From assembly GCA_019828595.1 (NCBI GenBank), contig JAHQRK010000001.1, positions 2,294,001-2,358,000 on the forward strand: a stretch of 64,000 nt of DNA, written 5' to 3'. The notes under the pieces are model-generated. The model worked only from the letters and a program-made list of their open reading frames with translations, did not search any database and was not told where the DNA came from. The position numbers were made by a program, and so were the translations under genes. The DNA is from Aphanomyces cochlioides. Taxonomy: Eukaryota; Oomycota; Saprolegniomycetes; Saprolegniales; Verrucalvaceae. This document shows, in pieces, positions 1-9,563 of the stretch. The first letter of the stretch is position 1, and every line of letters begins with the position of its first letter.

Positions 1-549
1 TTACCGCCGACATTACACTTCAATATGACCCCAAAAATTCAAATCATGTTATTTTTTATGATGGATATCACGTTGGTAAGACAATCAATAGCTAGAGAGA
101 GTGTCTATTGACTGCAAAGAGGGAGAACAACGTTTTGGCGCCCAAAAATGACTTCATAGAAATCATCCAGTTTTAAAAATGCAATATATAAAAATTTCAG
201 AAAAAAAACTACGGTCCCTAGAGCAAATGCACCATGTGGTTTGGATTTGCCATATGCTGAATGATCAATGTCATCCATTTCAGACTAGATGACTGTCAAG
301 GTTTTTAACCAATAACATGCACTTATTTCATTTTTTGGCCAATTATTGTGCACTGTCGGTGGTAAAGTGGAAAAAGTTGCATTTTCTCTGTCGGTGGCAA
401 AATGAAACATAGGAAGTAATAAAGAGTGATAATAGATTTTAAGAGTTACTCTATTCATCATCAATTGTCAAAAGGTTATCCAGAGCATCCGCGATCGGAT
501 CAATATCATCTTGACACAAATCAATGACATGGCCTTGGTCAAGTTTCAG
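1..549. other. AT-rich flank of a transposase remnant, no gene seen
   Basis: I see no coding stretch here. A 12-base motif of the form TTACCrCCGACA occurs at 1-12 and, in the opposite orientation, at 354-365 and 389-400. Because a transposase fragment follows immediately, these could be parts of terminal or subterminal repeats of that element, but I cannot see a matching partner on the far side of the transposase, so this stays a weak inference. Confidence 0.3.
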
Positions 550-1149
550 TCATGTCCTAAAGTTTGAGCCCATGGATTCATGCTTTGTTAATCCTAATTC
601 ATCGTCTTCACCAGTAACACAGCGGACAAAGCTTTTCTGAATCGTTTGGGTCGTCACTTTCGCCCACGCCGACTTGACCCATTCGCCATAAATGTCATGC
701 CCAGGGGGCCTGACACGAATTCCCTCAGGTTGAGCGGCTTTCCACTTGTCAATTTCTTCCGCCAATGATTGTTTGACTGTTCGAAACCACGACACGTCAG
801 CAGGTTGGACATAAGGTGTCAGTCCCCCTGGAATGACAGCATAGAGTATACCACTAGAATGAAGATAGTGCTTGACAGTCTTGCTCAAATGACTCCTTGC
901 ACTGTCAAATATCAAGAGCAGGGGACGTGAATGATAGTGAAATTGAAACCGGAGGTAATCAGCAAAGACATCACCATTCATCCACGCATTTGCCACAGGG
1001 AACAACGAAACACCATTCCTGTCTTCTGGCTCGGCTGGACCACCAGTACCAGGCTTGATCAATAGACACTTGTTTGGTCCCATTCTCGATGTCTTGGAAG
1101 ATTTAAAGTGAGAATGGTCACTCAAACTTGCTTCGAAGGTTCCAGAAGT
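550..1149 (-). pseudogene. Pogo/Tigger-type DDE_1 transposase, 3' fragment
   Basis: This open frame of about 200 codons matches the C-terminal half of DDE_1-family transposases (pogo/Tigger branch of Tc1/mariner), which cut and paste DNA through a three-acid catalytic site. Visible hallmarks are LLIFDSARSHL (second catalytic Asp), GGLTPYVQPADV (region of the third acid) and a terminal block ending in QKSFVRC. The N-terminal DNA-binding helix-turn-helix part and the first catalytic Asp block are missing. Reading upstream, the frame meets a stop at about 1150 and there is no proper ATG at the family's usual start. It is therefore a truncated, inactive copy. The family call is firm; how far the original element extended is unknown. 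Confidence 0.7.
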
Positions 1150-1811
1150 TCATGATCCTTCACGTGTGAATACATTAGAAAGTTTATATTTTGGGGTGGT
1201 CAGTGGATATTAATTCTGGTCCTGTCAGTTTTCAGAGACGATATCCTCCGGGTCGATATCTTGGAGGGCCACACTATTGACGGCCATTCCGGATAAAAGG
1301 TTTCACAGACAGGATCCGAACAACCTGTCTGTGGGAAAAGCGCGCAAGAAAGGCGCCAGCGTCCAGATCCTCCCCGCTTGATGGAGCGTCTCCGTTGGCT
1401 CCAAGGACGACCAAGGCCTCAAGAATTAGTGCGACTCAGGTCAGGTGTGTGTAGATATATGGCATGACATGGATGACAGCAGACGACGATAGGATGGTGC
1501 TCGACATGAGTGGCATGCCGGGAATGTGCTCGCCAGGACAAGGAGGCCATGTGTATCCTCGACGTCAATGTTGTCTTATATAGCATTGAAGTCGATGGTA
1601 CCCATCGCCACCTCATACTATCCGTCGGTGGTGTCGTCGCTCTGAGACTTTGTGGTTCCTCCTCCGTCGAATGGGAGAATTCCCCATTTCAACGCACGAG
1701 GTCCTCGCGACCTTGAGGTCATTTTCGAATTCGACCTCGCTACGATGAACACGCTGTTTTGTAAGGTGCGTAGGCCGTGTGCCCTCTCGGTCGGTCTCAG
1801 TCGATGTAGAT
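1150..1811. other. No gene recognised
   Basis: GC-richer stretch with short open frames on both strands, none resembling a known family. A near-match of the window's promoter octamer (TTCCGGAT) lies at 1287-1294. It may be the upstream region of the degenerate gene that follows. Confidence 0.3.
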
Positions 1812-3007
1812 TGACGCCTGCCGCGCGACCCTCGAAAGCTACAGTGCCCAGTGCACTATGACTGGTGCCTTGAAGAAGTTGCGAAGTTACCTGAAACGCG
1901 CGAAACTCGAGTCGAAGTATGCTGTCGTGGAGCACATGCTGCCTCTCGCGGTATGGATTGTCGAAAAAGATCCCTCCTGACTCGGACTAGGCAAGCGTGC
2001 GAGCCAAGTTGCTGTCGAGTTTGGACTCGATGGTGGTGCAAGCAACGTGTGGTGTGGTAGATTCGTTTGCGCGTCAGTTGGGTGCAGCGTTTGCACTGTT
2101 TGCGGACGTCTTGCTCGTGCCACTCTTGGACGCAGCTTGTGTGCGTCGAATGTCGGCTGAGGACCCTGCAGCGATCAGCATGGCGAGCACATATTGTGTG
2201 GAAGCCTTGGCTGAGACGACTCTTTTGAGTGTCAAGACACTACATGGGTATTACAAGGCGGCGCGTGCAACCCGGAATCATCGTACGGAAAGAGGTAAAG
2301 TGTCTGTGTTTGCGTCCCTTAGCCGTCTTCTTAGGATGGAAGCGCCATCTTGTTGTGAAGCTGCTTGGCATCACTGTCGAGACATGCACGAAGGAAGAGT
2401 TGGAGCCAGAGTATTCGCTGTTGAAGGATTTTGTGCGTGAAGCGCTCCACGACAATTTCTTGCTGGTCCGTGTGGAAGCTCGATAGGTCTTTTCGAGTCT
2501 GTATGATACGTGGTACGTTTGTGGTGCGTTGGTGTCATGATGTACTGACGTCTGACGAAAAGGCCGGAACGTGTGAACGAGTTTGTGTATATGCCTGCGC
2601 CGCGCATTCGTGCGGTGTTGATGGCGGATGGGTATGCGACCACTGGCGTTGGCGTGGCTCTGCATCAGAAATTTCGACCCAAGGCTTCTCCTCGTCCTGC
2701 TGCTGCGAAGCGCGACCAGCCCAAGGTGGTCGACCATTGTCGTCGCCCAGCTGCCGCCGTCACGCCAGACACGTCCAACGTGGTGGACTTTCACATGCTG
2801 TTGGTTGTGCAGCTCTTGGCTGTGTTGTTCACGACGACCGTGGCGGTATGGCAGTGGTTGCCCAGTTTTGGACGCATGTCAAAGGTCAAACCACCCACGA
2901 GCAATCCTGTGCTGAAGGGGAATCTCATCCCATCTTTGAATCGACCAAGCATCCAACGATGCAAACGCGCTCGAAGGAGCCACTCCGCAGCATGGACGTG
3001 CAAGTGA
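1812..3007 (+). pseudogene. TOG/CLASP-like HEAT-repeat gene remnant, frame-broken
   Basis: Three plus-strand frames carry protein-like sequence that fits together only if frameshifts are allowed. The first (about 1812-1978) has GALKKLRSYLKRAKLES. The second (about 1997-2240) has VVQATCGVVDSFARQLGAAF followed by a segment ending VEALAETTLL. The third (about 2229-2486) ends in EALHDNFLLVRVEAR, then VNEFVYMPAPRIRAVL in a further frame at about 2573. The order and helix pattern resemble the TOG/CLASP N-terminal domain that binds tubulin. I found no GT-AG pair that repairs the breaks at about 1978 or 2240, so I call it a pseudogene. An assembly error or a live gene with unusual introns cannot be excluded. 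Confidence 0.4.
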
Positions 3008-3270
3008 TGGTGAATGACCTCGCGCCAGTCTACTATATAACTCGATAATGAAAATCTTTTCATGACTACTTAGGGTCGATGATAAGTGAGTCCTCAACAC
3101 AGTATGCAGTCGGAACACATCACACTTCTTTAGAAGATTATCATGCATCCAACTAATAAAATGCTACATAGAATCTAAACCAGCGAATAGATTTCGAGGT
3201 GCAGGAGCAACCAGAAGAAAAAGATGGGCGCAGCAGCAGCCCGAGGATGGCGTCAGGCCGTCCATGTGAT

Positions 3271-5073
3271 TTAATGTTGGCCTTGGAAGTTAAACATTGT
3301 ACCGCTGCCCGTACCAAATGTGAATTGCTGCGCGGCAGGATCTTCGTTGGGTTGCAAATCGGTCTCATCTTCATCTTCACCGCCATAGTACGCTTCAATG
3401 ATGGACAACGACTTTCGATACACCTCTGTCGACAAAATGATATAGCAATCCATTGTAACGTCCAAAACGTACCCATCGCATCGTGGTATTGCAATTGTTG
3501 GATTTTGTTGACACCATCAGCTTCTTCAACTTGGATGGCCATCTTGTTTTCGTCAGACAATTGCTCATCTTGTTCTTCAGCGCCCATGCGCAAAATATTC
3601 TCCAGAGCATCCAAGCAGACGCAAATGATCTTCGAATCAGTTGAATCCAAAAGCTGCACCAAAGGTGGAATGCAACCTGGTCATCACGCAGTAAGAAACA
3701 CAAAAGTAGTGATGATTGTACCTTGTTGGACCAAGTAATGCAATTGTTCACGGGAACCACCAGACGATGCATTGGAGATAGCCCAGGCTGCTTCCTTGCG
3801 GACTTCAAATTCACCATGGGCCAAAAGCTGAATGAGAGGTGGGATGATGTTAGCCATGATGATTGCTTGAATTTGTTCGGTACTTCCAGCCGTAATGTTG
3901 CTCACAGTCCAGCAGGCTTCCTTTCGAATACCCTTCTTGGGGCTGTTCAACAACGGCAGCAAGCGGTTCAAGGCGCCTTCATTGATGACCATTTGAGTTT
4001 GAATATCATCACCAGTGACAATGTTGCCAATCGTTCGAAGGGCGGGAGTTTGAACCGATGTGTTTGTGTGTAGAAGCAATTCAATCAAACGCGGGACGAC
4101 ACTAGCTTCAATGACTGCTTGGATCTTTTCGTTGGGGCCATCAGACAAATACGACAACGCCCAGCATGCGTCAGTGAGCACATCTTCGTCTTGCGAGAAG
4201 ATCAAACGAGCCAAAGTCGCAAGCGCAGGACGCACCAAGTCGAAACGCGGTTGAGGCTTACCACGGCAGAAGTTACTCAAAGTCCAAGTGGCATTTCGCA
4301 ACATGCTGGGAGTAGCGCGTTCAGAAAGTTGGTGGAGCAGAGGCAAGATAGCACCAGCTTCCAAGACAAGATCACGGCAGGATGGGGAGTCACCAGAGAT
4401 GTTACCCAACGCCCACACAGCTTGTTCACGCACTTCATCGTTGGGAGACATTAGCAAGAGCACGAAGAGAGGCACAGCGCCATTTTGAATCACAATTCGA
4501 GTGTGGTCCGACGTGCCGGACGCAATGTTCGTCAAGGCCCATGCGGCTTCAAATTGAAGCTTGGGATGATTGTCGGCTTTCAAGAACGACACAAAGAGAG
4601 GCACAACATTGAGATTGATGACTTCTTGAATAGGAGGGTTGTTTTCTGACAAAACAATATGAGAACACACATGCAGAGTTATTTCATACCGATCGAAAGA
4701 AGCTTGCGGAACTTCGTGACAGCTCCAAGTTGCGTGTCATAGTCGGGGGAATGGACTTGTTCGACCATTTCTGGCAGTTGGGCCAACTAGAATACATCGT
4801 GAGGAAAATAGGTTTTCCCTGTCGAGTACATACGTAGCCTTGAGCGCCGGCGTTGGGCGCAGACATGGGGTCGACTGCAGAGTACATTGCGTCCGACGTC
4901 GACATGGGTTCGAAGTCGGAAGGGGCCGATCCACCCACCATACGACGTCTGCGGTTCACTTGTTCATCCTTCTTGGTCTTGCGGATATTCAGCGTAAGTT
5001 CTTCACGACGACGACGTGTTTCGTCCGTGTCGATCCCCTTCTTAAAGTTCTTGTGTCGGTCGTCTCGTTGCAT
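3271..5073 (-). CDS. Importin subunit alpha (karyopherin alpha)
   Basis: Nuclear import adaptor: it binds classical nuclear localisation signals in the cytoplasm and importin beta through its N-terminal IBB domain. Five exons restore one frame: 5073-4834, 4786-4690, 4645-3722, 3676-3473 and 3425-3271; the introns are 44-49 nt with GT-AG ends. The ATG at 5073 opens an IBB domain rich in basic residues ([13 protein letters not shown], then VNRRRRM). It is followed by a series of armadillo repeats with the NLS-groove tryptophan/asparagine pattern ([58 protein letters not shown]). The C-terminus has the usual acidic tail after the last repeat ([10 protein letters not shown]). Length, about 545 residues, is typical. 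The family call is secure. Confidence 0.95.
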
Positions 5074-5821
5074 CGTACGGCCTCAAAATGGAATTGTGCG
5101 AAGTGGCCAGTCACTTGTTCCTCGTCCAACAAATCCAACGGCGCTCCGGGGCTCCAAAAGAATTTCGACAAGGAAGAGTCTAGATCTCGGGTCGGGTTTC
5201 TCTTCTTTCTTTATTTTTCAAATGGAATGTCGGGCGGGCGGGGTGGGTCCGGTTTAGATTGTGACCCGCCCAAAGTCCAGCAAGATGCGATTTGCGCGGG
5301 AGACCATCGCTCAACATGGCAGTCATTCCACCAAGTAGCACCAGCGCATGCAAAACACAAGAGAGGATGATCGTCAGGTTCAAATGCCACCACGAACGCA
5401 TCTTTAAGGGACTCGAAGAAGAGCGTACATTCAGTAGAATGGCACGAAGGAAAGGATCAATGAAGGTATATCAATGACAGTGATGGATGGCAACTATCAC
5501 GTACGTGAAGTACGCTGTACATGCACAATATCAGGTCGAGATGACGAGCGAGCAATTGAATGATGACTGGACCTTTGAACGAGGTGCACTTGAGAAAAGC
5601 GGGCAGGATAACTTTTGGGTTGTAAAGTGGCTTCCAGAGGCTAGTATTGGACAGATATCCTCACACTCTCAGGTCCCCATAATACACCAGAAACATCTAG
5701 CGGATTAAGTGTTGAGGCTGTGCAGGAGCGATCAAGAATGGTGCGTGCAGGAGTGATCAAGAATGGTACTATAACATGCATGTTTGTCAAGATCTCTATC
5801 ATTAAACTCTATCTAACTCGT
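5074..5821. other. Intergenic region between importin alpha and ATAD3
   Basis: This should hold the importin alpha promoter near 5080-5200 and the 3' end of ATAD3. A minus-strand open frame at about 5211-5450 reads like coding sequence (it includes DAFVVAFEPDDHPLLCFACA), but it has no clear start codon and I recognise no family. It could be the last exon of an unrecognised gene or chance. Nothing else stands out. Confidence 0.3.
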
Positions 5822-7639
5822 TTATTCCGAAACGAGCTTGTTCACGTTTTGGGGCACTTCGTACGCCTTCCATTCTTCCTTTTGCCGATGCGCAATCATG
5901 TGGTGTTCTAAGACTTCTTCCATCAACGCCTTGGTGAATTCCGAATTGGAATTGCCGTACGCTGCAGCTTGGAAGGCAATCACAAGCTTGGAGATTTCAC
6001 GACCCGAGAATCCTTCAATGCGCTTGGCAACCGAGACCAAATCTTCGTGTTCGATGTCTTGCACGATGATCTTCTTGGCCTTCGACTTGGATTGAAGCAA
6101 GTACTTGTCCACATATTGTTGGAGCATGCGCACACGTTCGTCCAAGCCAGGAAGCATGAATTCGACCATTTCATCAATACGATCGTTGATAGCCCAGTCA
6201 AATTGTTCAGGTTGATTTGATGCAAAGACAATCATAAACTTGTCGCTCGCTTCACCAGTGCGGTACAAGAACGCGTTCAATGCATTGCGCATGTCTTCAC
6301 TCATCACTACAAATAGAGATTCATCAGACCTTGCACAATATACTGGCAAACTCACCAGCATTGCTACGCTTCTGCAAGAAGGCATCGGCTTCATCGACGA
6401 ACATGAGCAAACCACGAGAACTGTGCGAGGCCCAGTCGAACAATTTGTGGATTTCTGTGACACCTTCACGGCCAAGAGGAGCGACGTCACCACCAGTCAA
6501 GATGGCGTATTCCAAGCCGGAATGGCGAGCCAATGCCTTGGCAAAGAGAGTCTTACCGGTACCAGGAGGACCTAGAGCGAGTGATGAGCAACTTGCGAAA
6601 GATCATAATATTTACCGTGCAAGAGCAAATGGCGGAACGGAGCTCGGTTCTTCTTGGTGTTGAATGTGGAAAGAGCAACGCTGCGAAGACGTTCATCGAG
6701 CTTGGGTTCAAGCACAACGCCTTCAAGAGCATCTGTAGGGGCCCCCATGCGCAAAAGACGCTTAATAGATGGAATAGGATTTGCCAAAACTTGGAGGGCA
6801 GAACGACGGGAAGTTTCTCGGACGAGCGATGGTTTTCCAAGGCGTGCTTCGATGTATCGGCCAGTCACGCTCGTCGAGACCTTGGCTGTGTAGACACCAA
6901 AGGCCAAGACAGAAAGCGATAAGACAGTCGCAGAGAGCTTTTCGGAGTCACCCAAAAATGTCATGACACCTGTGCCGATCGTGTTTGTGGCCAACTTGAT
7001 ACCTTCCATCACAGTTTCACGGTATTCCTTGGCACGCACACGAGCTTCTTCAAGGTGCAAGTCGTGGTTCAAGCGTTCTTGCTTGATACGACCTTCAACT
7101 TCCGCAGCAACCTTAGCCATTTCAGTCTTGGTGCGCAATTCAGCTTCATATTCAAGAGTTTTGCGACGAGAAGCTTCTTGACGAGCAAGCATTTCTTCTT
7201 GCTTCTTCATTTCTTGTTCTTTGAAAAGCTTTTGAGCAGCTTGTTGATCCGCCCATTGCTTGCGCTTCAATTGATCTTGGTATTGCGCACGGCGTTGGTT
7301 GTGCTCGGTTTGAGCTTCCATGTTTTTGCGCGTTTCCTCGCCTTCTTTTTGGATGCGTTGGACTTCATAAGCCTTGTAGTGAGCTTCATTTTCTTTAATC
7401 TTGGCTTGATGTTCCATTTGCTTGGTTTTCTCGGTTTCCTTTGCCATTTGGAAGGCTTCCTTGGCATATTTCGCCTTTTCCAATTCGCGAGCCGCCTTGG
7501 CAGCACGTTCTAACCCAGTCGGGTCGAAAGAATAGCCACTGCCTTGGCCAGACGACGATGAAGATGCAGGGGCAGGGGCATTTGCAGGAGCAGCATTGGC
7601 GGGAGTGCCTTCAGGAGCTGGTTTGCCAAAGCCAAACAT
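5822..7639 (-). CDS. ATAD3: ATAD3-like mitochondrial AAA+ ATPase
   Basis: Mitochondrial inner-membrane AAA+ ATPase of the ATAD3 family, which helps organise nucleoids, cristae and lipid/membrane contacts. The preferred start is the ATG at 7639 ([11 protein letters not shown]), the short N-terminus seen in the family; an in-frame ATG at 7693 would add 18 residues. The order is: Pro/Ala/Ser-rich linker, the signature [17 protein letters not shown], a long charged coiled coil, a hydrophobic segment around [14 protein letters not shown] followed by [19 protein letters not shown], then the ATPase core. Walker A GPPGTGKT is formed across the first intron (6615-6573). Walker B is [12 protein letters not shown], and NAFLYRTGE and [19 protein letters not shown] follow. 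A second intron interrupts the core at about 6356-6308. All expected catalytic motifs are present. Confidence 0.95.
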
Positions 7640-7718
7640 GTCAAATCTCTCAGGCGCTTCAAAACCAACAATGACAAAGTGCTTGAAGCGCATCTTTTTC
7701 GTATCCGGACGTTGTTTT

Positions 7719-7744
7719 CGTATTTAACGTATACGTTAAATACG
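7719..7744. repeat. 26-bp perfect palindrome upstream of ATAD3
   Basis: The 26 bases from 7719 to 7744 read identically on both strands, with the centre at ...ACGT|ATAC... and arms CGTATTTAACGTA. It lies about 80-105 bp upstream of the ATAD3 start codon, next to a near-match of the promoter octamer (ATCCGGAC at 7703-7710). It could be a dimeric transcription-factor site or a cruciform/hairpin-forming sequence. It has no visible target duplication, so I do not call it a transposon footprint. Confidence 0.8.
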
Positions 7745-7875
7745 TTTTATTGACTTTGACCACTTTAACAACAGGTTCAAGCGACATTCAAGTCGAACTC
7801 GCGCGAAGGATGCGAAGGATTGTCTCGAGAATGACACTCGATGCGAGCCAGAGGATGTTTCTCGAACTAGAAGCA

Positions 7876-8160
7876 TCAACTTTGTCCTAGGGAAGCTCCA
7901 TGGAGGAGCTGCTTGATGTGGAGGGATGCATTTAGACCCCTCATTGAGCCATCGTCGCGTTCAATTCCGCGATTTCGATCGGAATCACGAACTTGCATCG
8001 ATTCTCCACATCCTTCGCACGCGATGGTCATGACAACAGGCAAACATTTGGCGAGCTTTGGTACCTTAAAGTTCATTGATGTAGCATCGGCGAGTGTGAG
8101 GTGCAGGGCGGCACTAGAAGTCTTGAGGAAGGCGCAATTTGTTTTAATGCAGCGGTGCAT
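7876..8160 (-). CDS. Hypothetical 94-residue protein, uncertain
   Basis: An uninterrupted ATG-to-stop frame with a possible zinc-binding pair (CEGCGES) preceded by a hydrophobic stretch (CLPVVMTIA). The local look recalls half of a zinc-ribbon domain such as that of ZPR1, but the second Cys pair needed for metal binding is absent and I do not recognise the family. A plus-strand frame of similar length overlaps it (7913-8242). It sits between the ATAD3 promoter and the 3' end of the eL31 gene. It may be a gene fragment or chance. Confidence 0.2.
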   Translation of the reverse strand: MHRCIKTNCAFLKTSSAALHLTLADATSMNFKVPKLAKCLPVVMTIACEGCGESMQVRDSDRNRGIERDDGSMRGLNASLHIKQLLHGASLGQS

Positions 8161-8292
8161 GAGGAGACAAAGACAGATGAAGAACCCACATCGCCACGTT
8201 ACTGGTCCTTACGATAGAGACATCACGCGGGCCATCCCGTAGTGAGGTCCTCACCCTGAGCTACAGTACTCGAATCAGCGGATGCTACAGAT

Positions 8293-8751
8293 CTACTCTT
8301 CGACGTTTTCCGTGCCCAATCCTTTGTAGGAAGAGACTTGGACGTGTTGGACAAGGGTGTACAACTTTTCCTTGGCATCTTCGTCTTCGTTACGCTTGCG
8401 CGAGAGACGAACGCGGACGCGGTAAGGAATGTTGCGCACACCCTGCGACCAGACGAACTTGTTCAACTTGGAGTCGATGCGGACGTCCGAGGTGCCCATG
8501 GCCTTTTGGGCGAACTTCTTGATTTCACGCACAGCCTTAGGAGCCTTCTTCTTGAAGGTACTACGCAAGGTTAAGGAAGTCTCCAAGGTGGGAGCTACAG
8601 ATGAGAGATCTGAAGAAACATGCAAACATATAAAAAAAAGTCAAAAAGGATACGCTCTGTGCAAACGCTTGTGGAGGTTGATCGTGTAGTCGCGGGAGAC
8701 GACATCAGCCACGGTGGAGGTCTTGGTCTTCTTGGTCGATTCCTTGGCCAT
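8293..8751 (-). CDS. RPL31: 60S ribosomal protein L31 (eL31)
   Basis: Cytosolic large-subunit ribosomal protein near the exit tunnel. Two exons, 8751-8654 and 8560-8293, joined by a 93-nt GT-AG intron, give 121 residues, the normal family length. The N-terminus [12 protein letters not shown] leads into the conserved [15 protein letters not shown]. After the splice (Ala codon split) come [37 protein letters not shown] and [17 protein letters not shown], the highly conserved eL31 core. The protein ends GTENVEE. The promoter side is 8752-8920, where an exact ATCCGGAT octamer lies at 8908-8915. Confidence 0.97.
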
Positions 8752-8907
8752 TTTACTTGAGCTCAATCGGGTGAGATATGGAGTAAATCAATCCCAAGCG
8801 CCGTCACGGTTGGTCACCAACGAGACCATTTTGTTGGCCAGTCGTTTTCCCTTCCCCAACCCTATTGCTGTTACCCAATCGAGACACATTTCTAGATTAT
8901 CCGGGTG

Positions 8908-8915
8908 ATCCGGAT
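8908..8915. promoter_or_regulatory. ATCCGGAT octamer upstream of eL31
   Basis: Exact palindromic octamer, inside TGATCCGGATAAAA, 157-164 bp upstream of the eL31 start codon. It is one of at least eight exact intergenic copies in the window (see findings). The regulatory role is inferred from recurrence and position only. Confidence 0.45.
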
Positions 8916-9213
8916 AAAAATTTCACATTGCAGTTGACAGGTGTGATTTCTGGTCGGGAGAGTGACGGACTCCCGGAGGACGTCGACCATGTCGACGCAC
9001 CTCACGCGAAAGGTTTCTACCTGCCGCAAGTCCAAGGTGAACGAGTTCCACGCCTTTCCGGCTGCTGCGCCTCCTGGTCACGCTCCCACGCTCGATCCGT
9101 TTCGGCTCATCCGCCGCCAAGACAACGAACACGTTCCACGGATGCGAACTCGTCCTAGGCTTTTTTGTGCAGGACTCTCATGCCCTGCCGGATAGAGCTA
9201 CGCGTAACCGTAA

Positions 9214-9236
9214 ATTCATTCATTCATTCATTCATT
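9214..9236. repeat. ATTC tetranucleotide microsatellite
   Basis: Five perfect ATTC units followed by ATT. Simple sequence repeat in an intergenic region. Confidence 0.9.
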
Positions 9237-9563
9237 GACAGGTGTGACGTCAAGATCCATCTTTCAGCGTGACTGTGCGTCGTGTAGCAACGGATGCTAG
9301 ACCAGATCGATATCTATTGCAAACCCACAAGTCAGCCAGACAACCTGCTAATTGTCTCCACATTCCTCGAACACTGTGAACACGTTTGATAACTACCAGG
9401 GTTGGTTCTCGGTTTCATCAATTGGACACAGTCGATGTGATCTGTCTTCCAGCCACTTTCGAGTGTGACACAGAGGCGACCTAAGCTGGCTGTGAACATG
9501 GAATAAGTGGAAGATGAAGAAGTACTTCATCTTTATGACTATCAATGGGTTGCAATATGAAGT

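Larger units (their letters stand above)
8752..9563. other. Intergenic region with weak open frames
   Basis: Contains the eL31 promoter side, one exact copy of the octamer (8908-8915) and an ATTC microsatellite. A plus-strand frame at 8988-9195 starts with ATG and gives 68 residues beginning MSTHLTRKVSTCRKSK. It looks like an arginine-rich leader but matches nothing I know, and the opposite strand is also open there, so I do not call it a gene. Past 9240 I see only 3' flank of the AspRS gene. Confidence 0.35.

Noticed and set aside
2240..2794. 184-codon minus-strand frame
   Set aside because: Opposite the protein-like TOG/CLASP remnant; basic, repetitive composition, no recognisable domain.
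8988..9195. 68-codon plus frame with arginine-rich start
   Set aside because: Opposite strand equally open, no homology, no splice partner found.
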